From positions 62,001 through 126,000 of the forward strand of contig NZ_VORU01000004.1 in assembly GCF_007997135.1 (NCBI RefSeq): a stretch of DNA of 64,000 nucleotides. Reading direction: 5' to 3'. Below, in pieces: positions 42,253 through 50,045 of this stretch. Under the pieces are notes generated by a model, which did not search any database, was not told where the DNA came from, and saw nothing but the letters and a program-made list of their open reading frames with translations. The first letter of the stretch is position 1; every line of letters starts with the position of its first letter. Both the position numbers and the translations under genes were made by a program. Source of the stretch: Aequorivita lipolytica. Its GTDB lineage: Bacteria; Bacteroidota; Bacteroidia; Flavobacteriales; Flavobacteriaceae.

Positions 42253-43089
42253 ATGAAAAAAATATTAGTTCCCGTAGATTTCTCTAAACATTCTGAATAT
42301 GCTATGGAAGTAGCGGCTAAAATTGCCAAAAAACAAAATGCTGAAATAGTTGCGGTGCATATGATGGGCCTTAGCGATGCGGTTGTAACACGAGATGAAA
42401 GCAAAGAAGCTTTTGAAGCAATGTTTTACATGAAACTTGCCGAAAAACGCTTTACTGAATTTCTTGACAAAGATTATCTGGAGGGAATTAAAGTTACCGA
42501 CACTGTGCACAATTATAAAATTTTTGGTGAACTCAACGAATTGGCACTTGAGTTTAAAGCAGATTTGATTGTAATGGGATCTCACGGAAGCTCAGGTTTA
42601 AAGGAAGTTTTTGTAGGAAGTAATACAGAAAAAGTAGTGCGTACGTCCGAAATCCCGGTTTTAGTAATAAAGCACCGCCATGAAAATTTTAATCCAGAGC
42701 TTGGAGTTTTTGCTTGCGACTTTTTAGAAAATGCAGTGGGCCCGTATAAGCGCGCGCAGAAAATGTTTGACGCATTGGGAATTAACATGCAATTGCTTTT
42801 CGTGAACCTTGCAGGCGATTTCCGCAGCACGCGCGAAATAGAAAAACGAATTCTCAACTTTTTGAAAATCGCAGGAGACACAAATCCGTTGGATAGTTTG
42901 AACAAAGTGGTTCAGTACAATGAATATACTGTGGAAGCTGGAATCTTCGGCTACAGCCAAGTAAGCAGTGCAGACATTATATCACTACCAACACAAGGGC
43001 GCCAAGGCTTAGCTCATTTCTTCAGTGGGAGTATTGGTGAAGATGTGGTAAATCATTCAGATTTGCCGGTGATGACATTTAAAGTTTAG
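42253..43089 (+). CDS. Universal stress protein, tandem Usp domains
   Basis: 278 residues, two Usp folds in tandem. The first domain opens MKKILVPVDFSKHSEYAMEV and has the nucleotide motif VMGSHGSSGLKEVFVGS (G-2x-G-9x-G-S) near 115. The second domain (about 150-278) is degenerate, with an ISLPTQGRQGLAHFFSGS stretch at its end. Usp proteins bind ATP or AMP and help cells survive starvation, oxygen limitation and redox stress, but the biochemical role is unclear. It is co-transcribed with hpf (12 bp gap). A terminator at 43118-43160 separates it from the convergent deoD. Confidence 0.92.
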   Translation: MKKILVPVDFSKHSEYAMEVAAKIAKKQNAEIVAVHMMGLSDAVVTRDESKEAFEAMFYMKLAEKRFTEFLDKDYLEGIKVTDTVHNYKIFGELNELALEFKADLIVMGSHGSSGLKEVFVGSNTEKVVRTSEIPVLVIKHRHENFNPELGVFACDFLENAVGPYKRAQKMFDALGINMQLLFVNLAGDFRSTREIEKRILNFLKIAGDTNPLDSLNKVVQYNEYTVEAGIFGYSQVSSADIISLPTQGRQGLAHFFSGSIGEDVVNHSDLPVMTFKV

Positions 43090-43117
43090 TTAATTGCTAT
43101 CGACATCAATTAACGAT

Positions 43118-43160
43118 AAAAGCAGGGACCTCAATTATAGGTTTCTGCTTTTTTATTTTT
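43118..43160. terminator. Bidirectional terminator between usp and deoD
   Basis: AAAAGCAGGGACCT (43118-43131) pairs with AGGTTTCTGCTTTT (43139-43152) over 14 bp, including two G-T pairs, around a 7-base loop. T-runs follow on the plus side and A-run/T-run symmetry on the other. It sits exactly between two convergent genes. Confidence 0.85.
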
Positions 43161-43860
43161 AAAGTACTGTATTCAGTGCAATCTCAATCATTTTTGAAAA
43201 GCTGCCCTCGCGTTCATCTGCAGTTGTACTTTCGCCAGTTACCAAAGAATCTGAAATGGTCAGAATTGCCAATGCTTTCACATTAAATTTTGCTGCGATT
43301 GTGTAAAGACCGGCGGCTTCCATTTCAACACAGAGCACCCCAAAATCCGCCCACTTTTTATAATTATTGAAATCATCTTCATAAAACTGGTCGCTCGAGA
43401 GTACGTTACCTGCTTTTATGGGAATATTATTTTCCTTTGCATAAAGCGTGGCTTTCATAAACAAATCAAAATCTGCAGTAGGTGAGTAGTCGCAGTTTAC
43501 GAAACGTGTATTATTGATTCCCGAAGTGGAAGAGGCGGCCATCGCAATCACAATATCGCGGAGGTTTATATTTTTCTGATAGCTTCCCGCTGAACCAACA
43601 CGAATTAGGTTTTTTACGCCGTAATCATTAATAAGCTCGTGGCAATAAATGAGAGCTGAAGGAATTCCCATTCCAGTTCCCTGTACTGAAATGCGCTTTC
43701 CTCGAAAAGTTCCAGTATATCCCAACATGCCGCGAACATCATTGTAGCATTTAGCATTTTCAAGAAAAGTTTCGGCAATCCATTTGGCGCGCATTGGGTC
43801 GCCAGGGAGCAATACGGACTCTGCAATTTCTCCAGGTTTCGCTTCAATATGTGTGCTCAT
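43159..43860 (-). CDS. deoD: Purine-nucleoside phosphorylase (DeoD type)
   Basis: 233 residues from the ATG at 43860. I chose it over the upstream in-frame TTG at 43887 because MSTHIEAKPGEIAESVLLPG lines up with the N-terminus of E. coli DeoD. Motifs include PGDPMRAKWIAE, GTGMGIPS, RVGSAGSYQ (phosphate and ribose binding), MEAAGLY and the catalytic SDSL (Asp near the C-terminus). The hexameric enzyme splits purine nucleosides with phosphate to base and (deoxy)ribose-1-phosphate. The gene overlaps the 3' end of deoC by 17 bp and ends the trxA-deoC-deoD operon of nucleoside breakdown. Confidence 0.94.
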   Translation of the reverse strand: MSTHIEAKPGEIAESVLLPGDPMRAKWIAETFLENAKCYNDVRGMLGYTGTFRGKRISVQGTGMGIPSALIYCHELINDYGVKNLIRVGSAGSYQKNINLRDIVIAMAASSTSGINNTRFVNCDYSPTADFDLFMKATLYAKENNIPIKAGNVLSSDQFYEDDFNNYKKWADFGVLCVEMEAAGLYTIAAKFNVKALAILTISDSLVTGESTTADEREGSFSKMIEIALNTVL

Positions 43861-44515
43861 CGGTGTCTTTTTTTGAGGAAGTGACAATCGCTATTCCCGC
43901 TGAAGTTCCTATTCTACTAACGCCCATTTCAATATATTTTTTAGCAGTTTTTGCATCTTTTATTCCGCCGGAGGCTTTTATTTTTAATGTGTCGCCTACT
44001 TCGTCAACCATAATTTTTACAGCCAGTTCCGTGGCGCCGCCAGTTCCGAAGCCTGTAGAGGTTTTAACAAAATCTGCTCCAGCTTGTTTTGCAATCTGGC
44101 AAGCCATTCGTATTTCGTCATCGGTTAAATAGCAGGTCTCGAGAATTACTTTTAAAGTTCGGCTGCCGATGGCATTTTTGACAGCTGCTATATCTTCAGC
44201 AACTAATTTGGGCGAATTAGCTTTCAGCAAACCTATATTCAGAACCATGTCAATTTCATCGGCACCGTCTTTTACGCACTGTTCTGCTTCGCACACTTTG
44301 GCTTGAGAACTGTTTGCTCCCAGCGGAAAACCAACAACCGCAGCAACTTTTACATCGCTATTTTTTAATTCATTTGTAGCTAAAAAGACGTAACAGCTAT
44401 TTACGCAGACCGCATAAAAATTATATTCTTTGGCTTCGTTGCAAAGCTTTAAAATGTCTTGTGGGGTAGCGGTAGCTTTTAATAGGGTGTGATCTATGAA
44501 ACGGCTAAGATTCAT
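43844..44515 (-). CDS. deoC: Deoxyribose-phosphate aldolase
   Basis: 223 residues from the ATG at 44515, which overlaps the trxA stop by one base; a TTG one codon upstream is the alternative. Typical features are NLSRFIDHTLLKATAT (opening), VAAVVGFPLGAN, DEIDMVLNIG, the TIM-barrel lysine in GADFVKTSTGFGTGGAT (Schiff-base Lys) and ASGGIKDAKTA. It cleaves 2-deoxyribose-5-phosphate into glyceraldehyde-3-phosphate and acetaldehyde. With DeoD it feeds nucleoside sugars into central metabolism. The C-terminal residues SSKKDTDEHTY are encoded in the overlap with deoD. Confidence 0.94.
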   Translation of the reverse strand: MNLSRFIDHTLLKATATPQDILKLCNEAKEYNFYAVCVNSCYVFLATNELKNSDVKVAAVVGFPLGANSSQAKVCEAEQCVKDGADEIDMVLNIGLLKANSPKLVAEDIAAVKNAIGSRTLKVILETCYLTDDEIRMACQIAKQAGADFVKTSTGFGTGGATELAVKIMVDEVGDTLKIKASGGIKDAKTAKKYIEMGVSRIGTSAGIAIVTSSKKDTDEHTY

Positions 44516-44817
44516 CAATTTTTGTGTTGATTGATGATATTAACCAAATCGTTTTTCTGTAAAACACCACTTTGTCGCCAAAGTTGTTTTCCATTTTTGA
44601 ATAGAATCATCGTGGGAACGCCACGCACTTGGTATTGCGCCGCCAGCGGTTGGTTTTTGTCCACGTCAATTTTTACAATTTTTACTGCATCACCCAGTTC
44701 GTCTTTTACTTGTTTCAGTATTGGCGCCAGCATTTTGCAGGGTCCACACCAATCGGCAAAGAAGTCTACCAGTACGGGTGTTTCAGAATTGATAATGTCT
44801 TTAAAATTGGTTTTCAT
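44515..44817 (-). CDS. trxA: Thioredoxin
   Basis: 100 residues, a minimal thioredoxin: active site ADWCGPCKM with Cys24 and Cys27, then IDVDKNQPLAAQYQVRGVPT with the cis-Pro. No signal peptide, so it is cytoplasmic. It is the first gene of an operon with deoC and deoD, an unusual partner for nucleoside catabolism. A (GGTTGTC)n tandem repeat starts 6 bp upstream of the start codon, where the ribosome-binding region should be, so copy-number change could alter expression. Confidence 0.93.
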   Translation of the reverse strand: MKTNFKDIINSETPVLVDFFADWCGPCKMLAPILKQVKDELGDAVKIVKIDVDKNQPLAAQYQVRGVPTMILFKNGKQLWRQSGVLQKNDLVNIINQHKN

Positions 44818-44823
44818 TTTATT

Positions 44824-44879
44824 GGTTGTCGGTTGTCGGTTGTCGGTTGTCGGTTGTCGGTTGTCTGTTGTCTGTTGTC
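44824..44879. repeat. Heptamer tandem repeat (GGTTGTC)6(TGTTGTC)2 upstream of trxA
   Basis: Eight uninterrupted 7-bp units. The array ends 6 bp from the trxA start codon (read on the minus strand as GACAACC repeats). It occupies the translation initiation or leader region of the trxA-deoC-deoD operon. Perfect head-to-tail units suggest slippage-prone DNA. Confidence 0.9.
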
Positions 44880-44979
44880 TCCAACTATGCTAAAGCTTCT
44901 GTGGGAGAGTGTTGCAGGTTTTTTCTAGCAAAATCATCACGTTTTTACTACCAACTGTTGCTGCTCACTGAATACTTTT

Positions 44980-45849
44980 TTAGAGAATCAAAGGATTCCT
45001 TTTATACTTTCTTAAAACGGGCATCAACATTTGTAAAGGAATTTTGATGGAATATGTTCCGGTGTAGGAGGGACAGATAATACAGTCGTCAAAATAGTAT
45101 TCTACCACATCATCGTTTATTACGAAGTTGTTTTTGGCGTTGAAGAAATCATCTGCTGAAATAGCCCAACAATCGTAATACATTTCACCAGAGTTGATTT
45201 TCTCTTTTAGCAGCGTATTTAAAATTTCACGAAGCTCTTCTTCGGTACCATTGTTGAAAAAATCTTCATATTTCATAAAAACGGATCGCTCCAAGTCAAA
45301 GTTTAAACAATCAAATGTATAGGCCGCGTGAGCTGCGCCAGTGTAATGGTTCTCTTTGTAAAATAGTACACTTATAAGTCTATCGTTAAGGTTGTAGATT
45401 TTATAATCTACCATTCGGCTTTCATTTTGCTTCGGAATTCCCAAGGAATCACAGAGTCTTTTTTCTTCTAAAATTTGCTTTTCTACACCTTTTGCATCTA
45501 GATAATACTTGCTAATGTACTCGTTGAAGTTTTCAAATTGGGGCTTGATTTTTTCGTTGAGATAGGGATATTTAAAATCCAAGGTGTACAAATCACCTTT
45601 CTTTAAAAACGATTTTGAGATTAGCAGATTTTCCATTTCCGCCTTTGCATCTTCTTTCTCAAGAAGTTCCTGACGTTTTATAATGAGAGTTTGTTGCTGT
45701 GTCTCTAAATTTCGGTCTGATACACGCAAGGAATCTACAATTTCTTCTTGGTTACTGAGCGGAGCCGAAGTATCAACTTCGTCTTTCTTCGGGTCGTTCT
45801 TACACCCAAAAAAGATAAATAAAAATAGGACTGGCAGAAGAATTCTCAT
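44980..45849 (-). CDS. DUF3298/RsiV-like lipoprotein
   Basis: 289 residues. The lipobox FFGC-K places lipidated Cys at about residue 16. A Glu/Gln-rich coiled stretch (about 40-75) precedes a domain with YTLDFKYPYLNEKIKPQFE, VLFYKENHYTGAAHAAYTFD (matching the H-x-x-G-A-A-H/N pattern of RsiV/PdaC C-terminal domains) and EELREILNTLLKEKI. Such DUF3298 domains bind peptidoglycan fragments or lysozyme in RsiV and accompany deacetylases in PdaC, but here there is no partner domain. It is a lone gene on the minus strand; function unknown. Confidence 0.78.
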   Translation of the reverse strand: MRILLPVLFLFIFFGCKNDPKKDEVDTSAPLSNQEEIVDSLRVSDRNLETQQQTLIIKRQELLEKEDAKAEMENLLISKSFLKKGDLYTLDFKYPYLNEKIKPQFENFNEYISKYYLDAKGVEKQILEEKRLCDSLGIPKQNESRMVDYKIYNLNDRLISVLFYKENHYTGAAHAAYTFDCLNFDLERSVFMKYEDFFNNGTEEELREILNTLLKEKINSGEMYYDCWAISADDFFNAKNNFVINDDVVEYYFDDCIICPSYTGTYSIKIPLQMLMPVLRKYKRNPLIL

Positions 45850-45919
45850 AATGTTGGGGGATTTTTATTTGTAAATTTAAGCAAACAATTTTAAGCAGGC
45901 AGGCAGATGGTTTATGGAT

Positions 45920-46324
45920 TTAATCTTTCAGGAGAACTTTCAGTTTTGAAAGCATAATAACTTCACTTTTGTTCTTCCCTGAAAATGAACTAGCAATGGC
46001 GTTTGCGGTTTTCCAAATAAGTTGTTTTCGTTCTTTGGTGAAAAGTTTTGGGTATTCTTTATTATAATCGGCAAAACTTTCAAAGCAGTCGTTTGCGTCA
46101 AGCTGCTCGTAATCAAACCAGTCAAAGACCACTTCAATCTGGTATGCGGCATCGGTATGAAAGGGATCTTCATATTCGTCCAAGTTTTTCCATTGTTCTG
46201 CTACAATATTTTTCAATGCGTCATATTCTTCTTTCCGCACGATTTTATCGGCCGCAGCGATGGAATAAAAAAGCTCGCCCATCTTTTGGTAAAACAGCAG
46301 TTGCGGTTTGTCCACGGTTCCCAT
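45920..46324 (-). CDS. TerB-like helical protein (tentative)
   Basis: 134 residues, all-helical by appearance. LLFYQKMGELFYSIAAADK followed by IVRKEEYDALKNIV resembles the TerB/DjlA-type fold ('LFYSIAAADG.I...E...L'), with an Asp-rich middle (FDWFDYEQLDANDCFESF). TerB domains bind divalent metals near membranes. It lacks a signal peptide. It diverges from the histidine kinase gene across 110 bp, and the FNR-like box there has a well-spaced -7 element on both strands, so this protein is probably co-regulated with the two-component system. Confidence 0.66.
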   Translation of the reverse strand: MGTVDKPQLLFYQKMGELFYSIAAADKIVRKEEYDALKNIVAEQWKNLDEYEDPFHTDAAYQIEVVFDWFDYEQLDANDCFESFADYNKEYPKLFTKERKQLIWKTANAIASSFSGKNKSEVIMLSKLKVLLKD

Positions 46325-46354
46325 AATTATATAGTTTAATGATTTTTAATATTG

Positions 46355-46397
46355 TAAAACTAAGTTCATTTTTTCTGAAATTTTATGATATAAATCA
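46355..46397 (-). promoter_or_regulatory. Shared FNR-like box TGATATAAATCA, minus-strand promoter toward the TerB-like gene
   Basis: The palindrome at 46386-46397 also serves the minus strand: TAGTTTTA (one mismatch to TAnnTTTG) begins at 46362, exactly 35 bp from the first base of the box read on this strand. The TerB-like start codon is at 46324. Confidence 0.58.
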
Positions 46398-46430
46398 GTT
46401 AACAAAAACTGTTTAAAATCGTTACTTTTG
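46386..46430 (+). promoter_or_regulatory. Shared FNR-like box TGATATAAATCA with consensus -7 element before the histidine kinase
   Basis: TGAT-ATAA-ATCA at 46386-46397. TACTTTTG, a full match to TAnnTTTG, is at 46423-46430. Here the spacing is 37 bp, the single exception to 35. The start codon is at 46435, so the transcript would be nearly leaderless. If the receiver-CRP protein binds this class of box, the kinase-regulator operon controls itself. Confidence 0.62.
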
Positions 46431-46434
46431 GGGA

Positions 46435-47670
46435 ATGAAGGTTTTCGAGGAAAAAAAGGGAAATATTTTTAAAATTCTCTCTGAGGCAATTTCAGAAGGC
46501 ATTGTTATCGTTAATGCAAAACAAGAGATTGTAACATCAAACGAGGCTGCAGATATCATGTTCGGCTATGATCCCAAAGAACTTTTTGGACAAAATTTGA
46601 ACGTTCTTATTCCACGCGGATATAGGGAAAACCACCACCATCAGGTTGACGAATTTTTGGATAAAAGTGACCCTCGCCAGATGGGCCATGGACGCGATCT
46701 TTATGGACAGCGCAAGAATGGCAGTGTTTTTCCTGTGGAAGCTGGCTTAAATCCTTTTGAAATCTACGGCAGTAAGTATGTAATGGCGCTTGTTACCGAC
46801 ATTTCCGTTCGTAAAAATCAAGAGAAAGAAATTTTAGAGCTCAACTTATATTTGGAACAAAAAATTGAAGAACGTACCAGGGAGCTTAATAAAACTATTA
46901 AAGTTTTACAGGAAGAAGTTGCAAAACGTAAAGAAGCGGAGCATAAAATGAAGGAATCGCTGCGCAAGGAGCGCGAGCTTAATGAATTGAAAACCAAGTT
47001 TCTTTCACTGGTTTCGCACGAGTTTAAAACGCCTTTGAGTGGGATTCTAACTTCTGCCACGCTCGCTGGAAAATATACTGAGACAGAACAACAGGATAAG
47101 AGGGAAAAGCATTTAAAGACTATTCAAAGTAAAGTAAAATACTTGAACAACATTTTAAACGATTTTCTTTCCATAGAACGATTAGAGTCTGGCAAGGCCA
47201 CTTATAAATTTGATACATTTCCGCTTAGCAAAGTAGTGAATGAGGTTATATATAATTCAAATATGCTTTTAAAAGATGGACAAAGAATTAATTATCCCAA
47301 CAATATTGATGACATCACAGTAAATTTTGATGAAAAAATTCTGGAGCTTTCATTAACCAATCTAATAAATAATGCCATTAAATATTCACCGGAATACACA
47401 ACAATTGACGTGGCAGTTGTGAATAAAAACGAAACTATAGTTATACAAATAAAAGATGAAGGGATGGGCATCCCACAAAAAGAGCAGAAATATATTTTTA
47501 ACAGGTATTTCCGTGCTGAAAATGCACTTTTAGATCAAGGCACTGGCATTGGTCTAAACATAGTAAAAAGCCACCTGGAAAGTCTGGGCGGCAAAATTAC
47601 CTTTGAAAGTGAAGAGGGTAAGGGTAGCGCATTTACAATTTCTTTCTCCACTAAAAACAATACAAACTAA
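46435..47670 (+). CDS. PAS-domain sensor histidine kinase, FixL-like PAS
   Basis: 411 residues with no membrane segment, so a soluble sensor. The PAS domain covers about 10-125, a coiled-coil 128-185, the dimerisation/phosphorylation domain has SHEFKTPLSG with His195, and the ATPase domain has LTNLINNAIKYS (N box), KDEGMGIP (G1) and GTGIGLNIVK (G2). Within the PAS domain His67 (YRENH) and Arg87 (GHGRDLYGQRKNGS) fall at the positions of the FixL haem ligand and the oxygen-gating Arg. Many haem-free PAS domains keep a similar pattern, so haem binding is inferred. The regulator gene abuts its stop codon. Its promoter holds an FNR-like box. Confidence 0.92.
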   Translation: MKVFEEKKGNIFKILSEAISEGIVIVNAKQEIVTSNEAADIMFGYDPKELFGQNLNVLIPRGYRENHHHQVDEFLDKSDPRQMGHGRDLYGQRKNGSVFPVEAGLNPFEIYGSKYVMALVTDISVRKNQEKEILELNLYLEQKIEERTRELNKTIKVLQEEVAKRKEAEHKMKESLRKERELNELKTKFLSLVSHEFKTPLSGILTSATLAGKYTETEQQDKREKHLKTIQSKVKYLNNILNDFLSIERLESGKATYKFDTFPLSKVVNEVIYNSNMLLKDGQRINYPNNIDDITVNFDEKILELSLTNLINNAIKYSPEYTTIDVAVVNKNETIVIQIKDEGMGIPQKEQKYIFNRYFRAENALLDQGTGIGLNIVKSHLESLGGKITFESEEGKGSAFTISFSTKNNTN

Positions 47671-48723
47671 ATGAAGACAATACTTCTTATTGAAGACGAT
47701 ATCGCATTAAGAGAAAATACCGCTGAACTTTTGGAGCTTGCGGGCTACACGGTCTATACCGCTCCCAACGGTAAGGTTGGCATTGAAAAAGCAAAAAAGG
47801 AAAATCCGAATATCATTATCTGTGATATTATGATGCCAGAAATAGACGGATACGGAGTTCTAGAAGCGGTGGCGCTAGAGGAGAGCACAAAACACATTCC
47901 CTTTATATTTCTTTCTGCTAAAACAGAACACAAAGAAATTAGAAAAGGAATGGACATGGGCGCTGATGATTACCTCACAAAACCCTTTGATGAGGAAGAA
48001 TTGTTAAGTGCCGTGGAAAGCCGTTTGGCAAAAGCAAAAATTTTGGAAATGCGTAAGAATGACCAAGATCAAACAACTGTTGTAGATGAAGAAAATCTCC
48101 AAAACCTAAATCAACTGAAAAACTTTTTTTGTGATGAAGGTGAAGTGTCCACATATAAAAAAGGAGAAAACATATACCGAAAAGGGGATCACTCTAACAA
48201 CATGTTTCTTATTTTAAAAGGCGTGGTGAAAACACACACGATGGAAGCCAACGCAAAAGAGCTCATTACTGGACTCTATAAAGCAGATGATTTTTTAGGG
48301 TTCACCTCTTTTGATGATAACATTCCTTACAATGAAACCGCCACAGCCGTTGAAGAAACGGAAGTTGTAGGCATTTCAAAAACATATGTAAAGGATATTT
48401 TGAAAAAAAGCCAGGATGTCTCTTTGGAACTGATGAATTTATTAACCAATAATCTTTCTGAAATAAAACAGCAATTGGTTAAAATGGCCTACAGTTCTGT
48501 GCGCAAAAAAACAGCGGCGACTATTCTTCAATTTAGTGAAATTATGAATAAAAAGCCCAACGCGCCACTTCGGATTTCTCGAAATGATCTTGCTACAACC
48601 GCCGGTATAGCAACCGAAAGCCTAATTAGAACACTTTCAGATTTTAAGAGAGATGGGCTTATTGAAATTGAAGGACGCGACATTCGCATTATAGATATGG
48701 AAAGCCTGCGCGAGATTGAATAG
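47671..48723 (+). CDS. Response regulator fused to a CRP/FNR domain (receiver-cNMP-HTH)
   Basis: 350 residues. The receiver domain (1-120) has Asp9/Asp10, phosphorylated Asp52 (ICDIMMPEIDG), Ser82 and Lys104. A linker (120-145), a CRP-type beta-roll (about 150-240), a dimer helix and a Crp-type winged HTH (about 278-342) follow. The recognition helix ATESLIRTLSDFKRDG (314-329) aligns with FNR TVETISRLLGRFQKSG, keeping the Glu (316) and Arg (320) that read TGA half-sites. The beta-roll lacks the cAMP phosphate-binding motif RxA, so it may not bind a nucleotide. This is a FixJ receiver joined to a FixK-type output in one protein. I infer that it binds the TGAY-N4-RTCA boxes. Confidence 0.93.
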   Translation: MKTILLIEDDIALRENTAELLELAGYTVYTAPNGKVGIEKAKKENPNIIICDIMMPEIDGYGVLEAVALEESTKHIPFIFLSAKTEHKEIRKGMDMGADDYLTKPFDEEELLSAVESRLAKAKILEMRKNDQDQTTVVDEENLQNLNQLKNFFCDEGEVSTYKKGENIYRKGDHSNNMFLILKGVVKTHTMEANAKELITGLYKADDFLGFTSFDDNIPYNETATAVEETEVVGISKTYVKDILKKSQDVSLELMNLLTNNLSEIKQQLVKMAYSSVRKKTAATILQFSEIMNKKPNAPLRISRNDLATTAGIATESLIRTLSDFKRDGLIEIEGRDIRIIDMESLREIE

Positions 48724-48784
48724 TACTTTAGAAGCCAATTTATTTCTAGAATGAACAATCAATCAGCAACATTTTTTCCATAAC

Positions 48785-48827
48785 TGACTTTTATCATTTT
48801 CTGTCCCAACCATTACAAATATTTTTG
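48785..48827 (+). promoter_or_regulatory. FNR-like box TGACTTTTATCA with consensus -7 element before usp
   Basis: TGAC-TTTT-ATCA at 48785-48796. TATTTTTG (full match to TAnnTTTG) starts 35 bp from the first base of the box, at 48820. The start codon is at 48847. The box is 62 bp after the regulator gene's stop codon, so this usp has its own promoter. Confidence 0.7.
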
Positions 48828-48846
48828 TCGGTAAGATTATGATGCA

Positions 48847-49689
48847 ATGATGACTATATTAATCCCGACGGATTTTTCTGAAAATTCACACAATGCCATT
48901 AGGTATGCACTGAACTATTTTGCCGATATTCCTGTAAATTTTTATATTCTTCATGTTTCGCTCAAAAACTCACTTTACAAAGATGATAAACATGATGCCG
49001 AAGAGCTTTTTGAATTTTCCGAAAACAAACATGTATTACAAGATCCTTTAATAATGCTAAAGGAAGAAATTAAAATCTGTAAGCTTTTATCCAAAAATAG
49101 CAACCATCATTTTTATGCGCTTCACGAAAATGTGCTATTGGTTGAAGCCATTAGAAAACACGTTGAAGAAAAAGAAATCGATTATATTTTGATGGGGACC
49201 AAAGGAGCCTCAAAGACAAACCGTAACGAAATAGGCAGCAACACTAGTGAAGTTATTACTAAGGTGAAATGCCCCGTTTTTGTGATTCCAGAAAATGCTT
49301 TGTTCAATACTATAAAGAATATTGCTTTTTTAACTGATTACAACTGCATATTTCGCAACAAGGTTATCACTAAGCTTTCAGACTCATTAAACTTACAACT
49401 TGCCGCGCTTAGGGTACTTCATATTCGTTCCCAAAATGTTTTGCTTAGTGCATCTCAAACAGATAATAAAGGGTTTCTACACTATTTCTTTAGAGAGACA
49501 AAGCACAGTTTTCACTATTTAGAGAATAAAAATATTGAAACAGGAATACAGGATTTCGTAGAGACATGGGAAATAGATATGATTGCCATTGTAGCTAAAA
49601 ACCTAAATTTTGTTCAGCGCCTTCTTTTTAAACCAATTGTTGATTCCACTTACCAATCAGAAGTTCCATTTTTAATACTTCACGAGTAA
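48847..49689 (+). CDS. Universal stress protein, tandem Usp domains
   Basis: 280 residues (a second ATG follows at once, so 279 is also possible). It opens TILIPTDFSENSHNAIRYAL. The first-domain nucleotide motif reads LMGTKGASKTNRNEIGSNTS, with the spacing of the ATP-binding Usp class but with Asn-rich substitutions. The second domain (about 155-280) lacks the motif and is divergent. It is the first of four USP genes downstream of the two-component operon, single-transcribed behind an FNR-like box. Other USPs here share about the same length and layout, which suggests paralogues from repeated duplication. Confidence 0.9.
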   Translation: MMTILIPTDFSENSHNAIRYALNYFADIPVNFYILHVSLKNSLYKDDKHDAEELFEFSENKHVLQDPLIMLKEEIKICKLLSKNSNHHFYALHENVLLVEAIRKHVEEKEIDYILMGTKGASKTNRNEIGSNTSEVITKVKCPVFVIPENALFNTIKNIAFLTDYNCIFRNKVITKLSDSLNLQLAALRVLHIRSQNVLLSASQTDNKGFLHYFFRETKHSFHYLENKNIETGIQDFVETWEIDMIAIVAKNLNFVQRLLFKPIVDSTYQSEVPFLILHE

Positions 49690-49736
49690 CTTTTGCCGCT
49701 CGAATTAGTTTTGTAAGTTGAGAAAGAACTAAAACT

Positions 49737-49970
49737 CTAACGAAACTTTTTCTCTCTACCAATTGGATGATCTTCATAAAAATCTTCAAAATCTTTATCA
49801 GTAGCATAATTATCCTTCAGAACTTTTACTACAGAGATAACGAGTAAAACCTGTCCCAAAACCATAAGGTAAAATACCCAGCTAAAAGGAAAATTCATCG
49901 CTGCAAAAATGGTGACTGTCAAGAGTATAAAAGTGGTGATGATAAGGTATGTAATTGCTGAAATTTTCAT
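49737..49970 (-). CDS. Small two-helix membrane protein of unknown function
   Basis: 77 residues: two membrane helices (about 4-24 and 28-50) and a charged cytoplasmic tail, YATDKDFEDFYEDHPIGREK. ATG at 49970. I know no name for the family; similar short proteins occur in Flavobacteriaceae genomes. It is on the minus strand between two universal stress protein genes. It diverges from the next usp; the FNR-like box in that gap has no good -7 element on this strand at 35 bp. Confidence 0.65.
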   Translation of the reverse strand: MKISAITYLIITTFILLTVTIFAAMNFPFSWVFYLMVLGQVLLVISVVKVLKDNYATDKDFEDFYEDHPIGREKKFR

Positions 49971-50045
49971 AAAATTTTTTATTTGAATTTACAAAATATA
50001 ATCAGCGTTTATTCTTAACGATTCCTTAAAAATCAACAAGTTGGA

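Noticed and set aside
43159-43887. Longer DeoD form starting at the TTG at 43887
   Set aside because: The ATG at 43860 gives an N-terminus that matches DeoD of E. coli; the extra nine residues have no family support.
44826-45047. ORFs reading through the GGTTGTC repeat (periodic LSVVGCR peptides)
   Set aside because: Translation of the microsatellite in different frames; they overlap the true lipoprotein gene.
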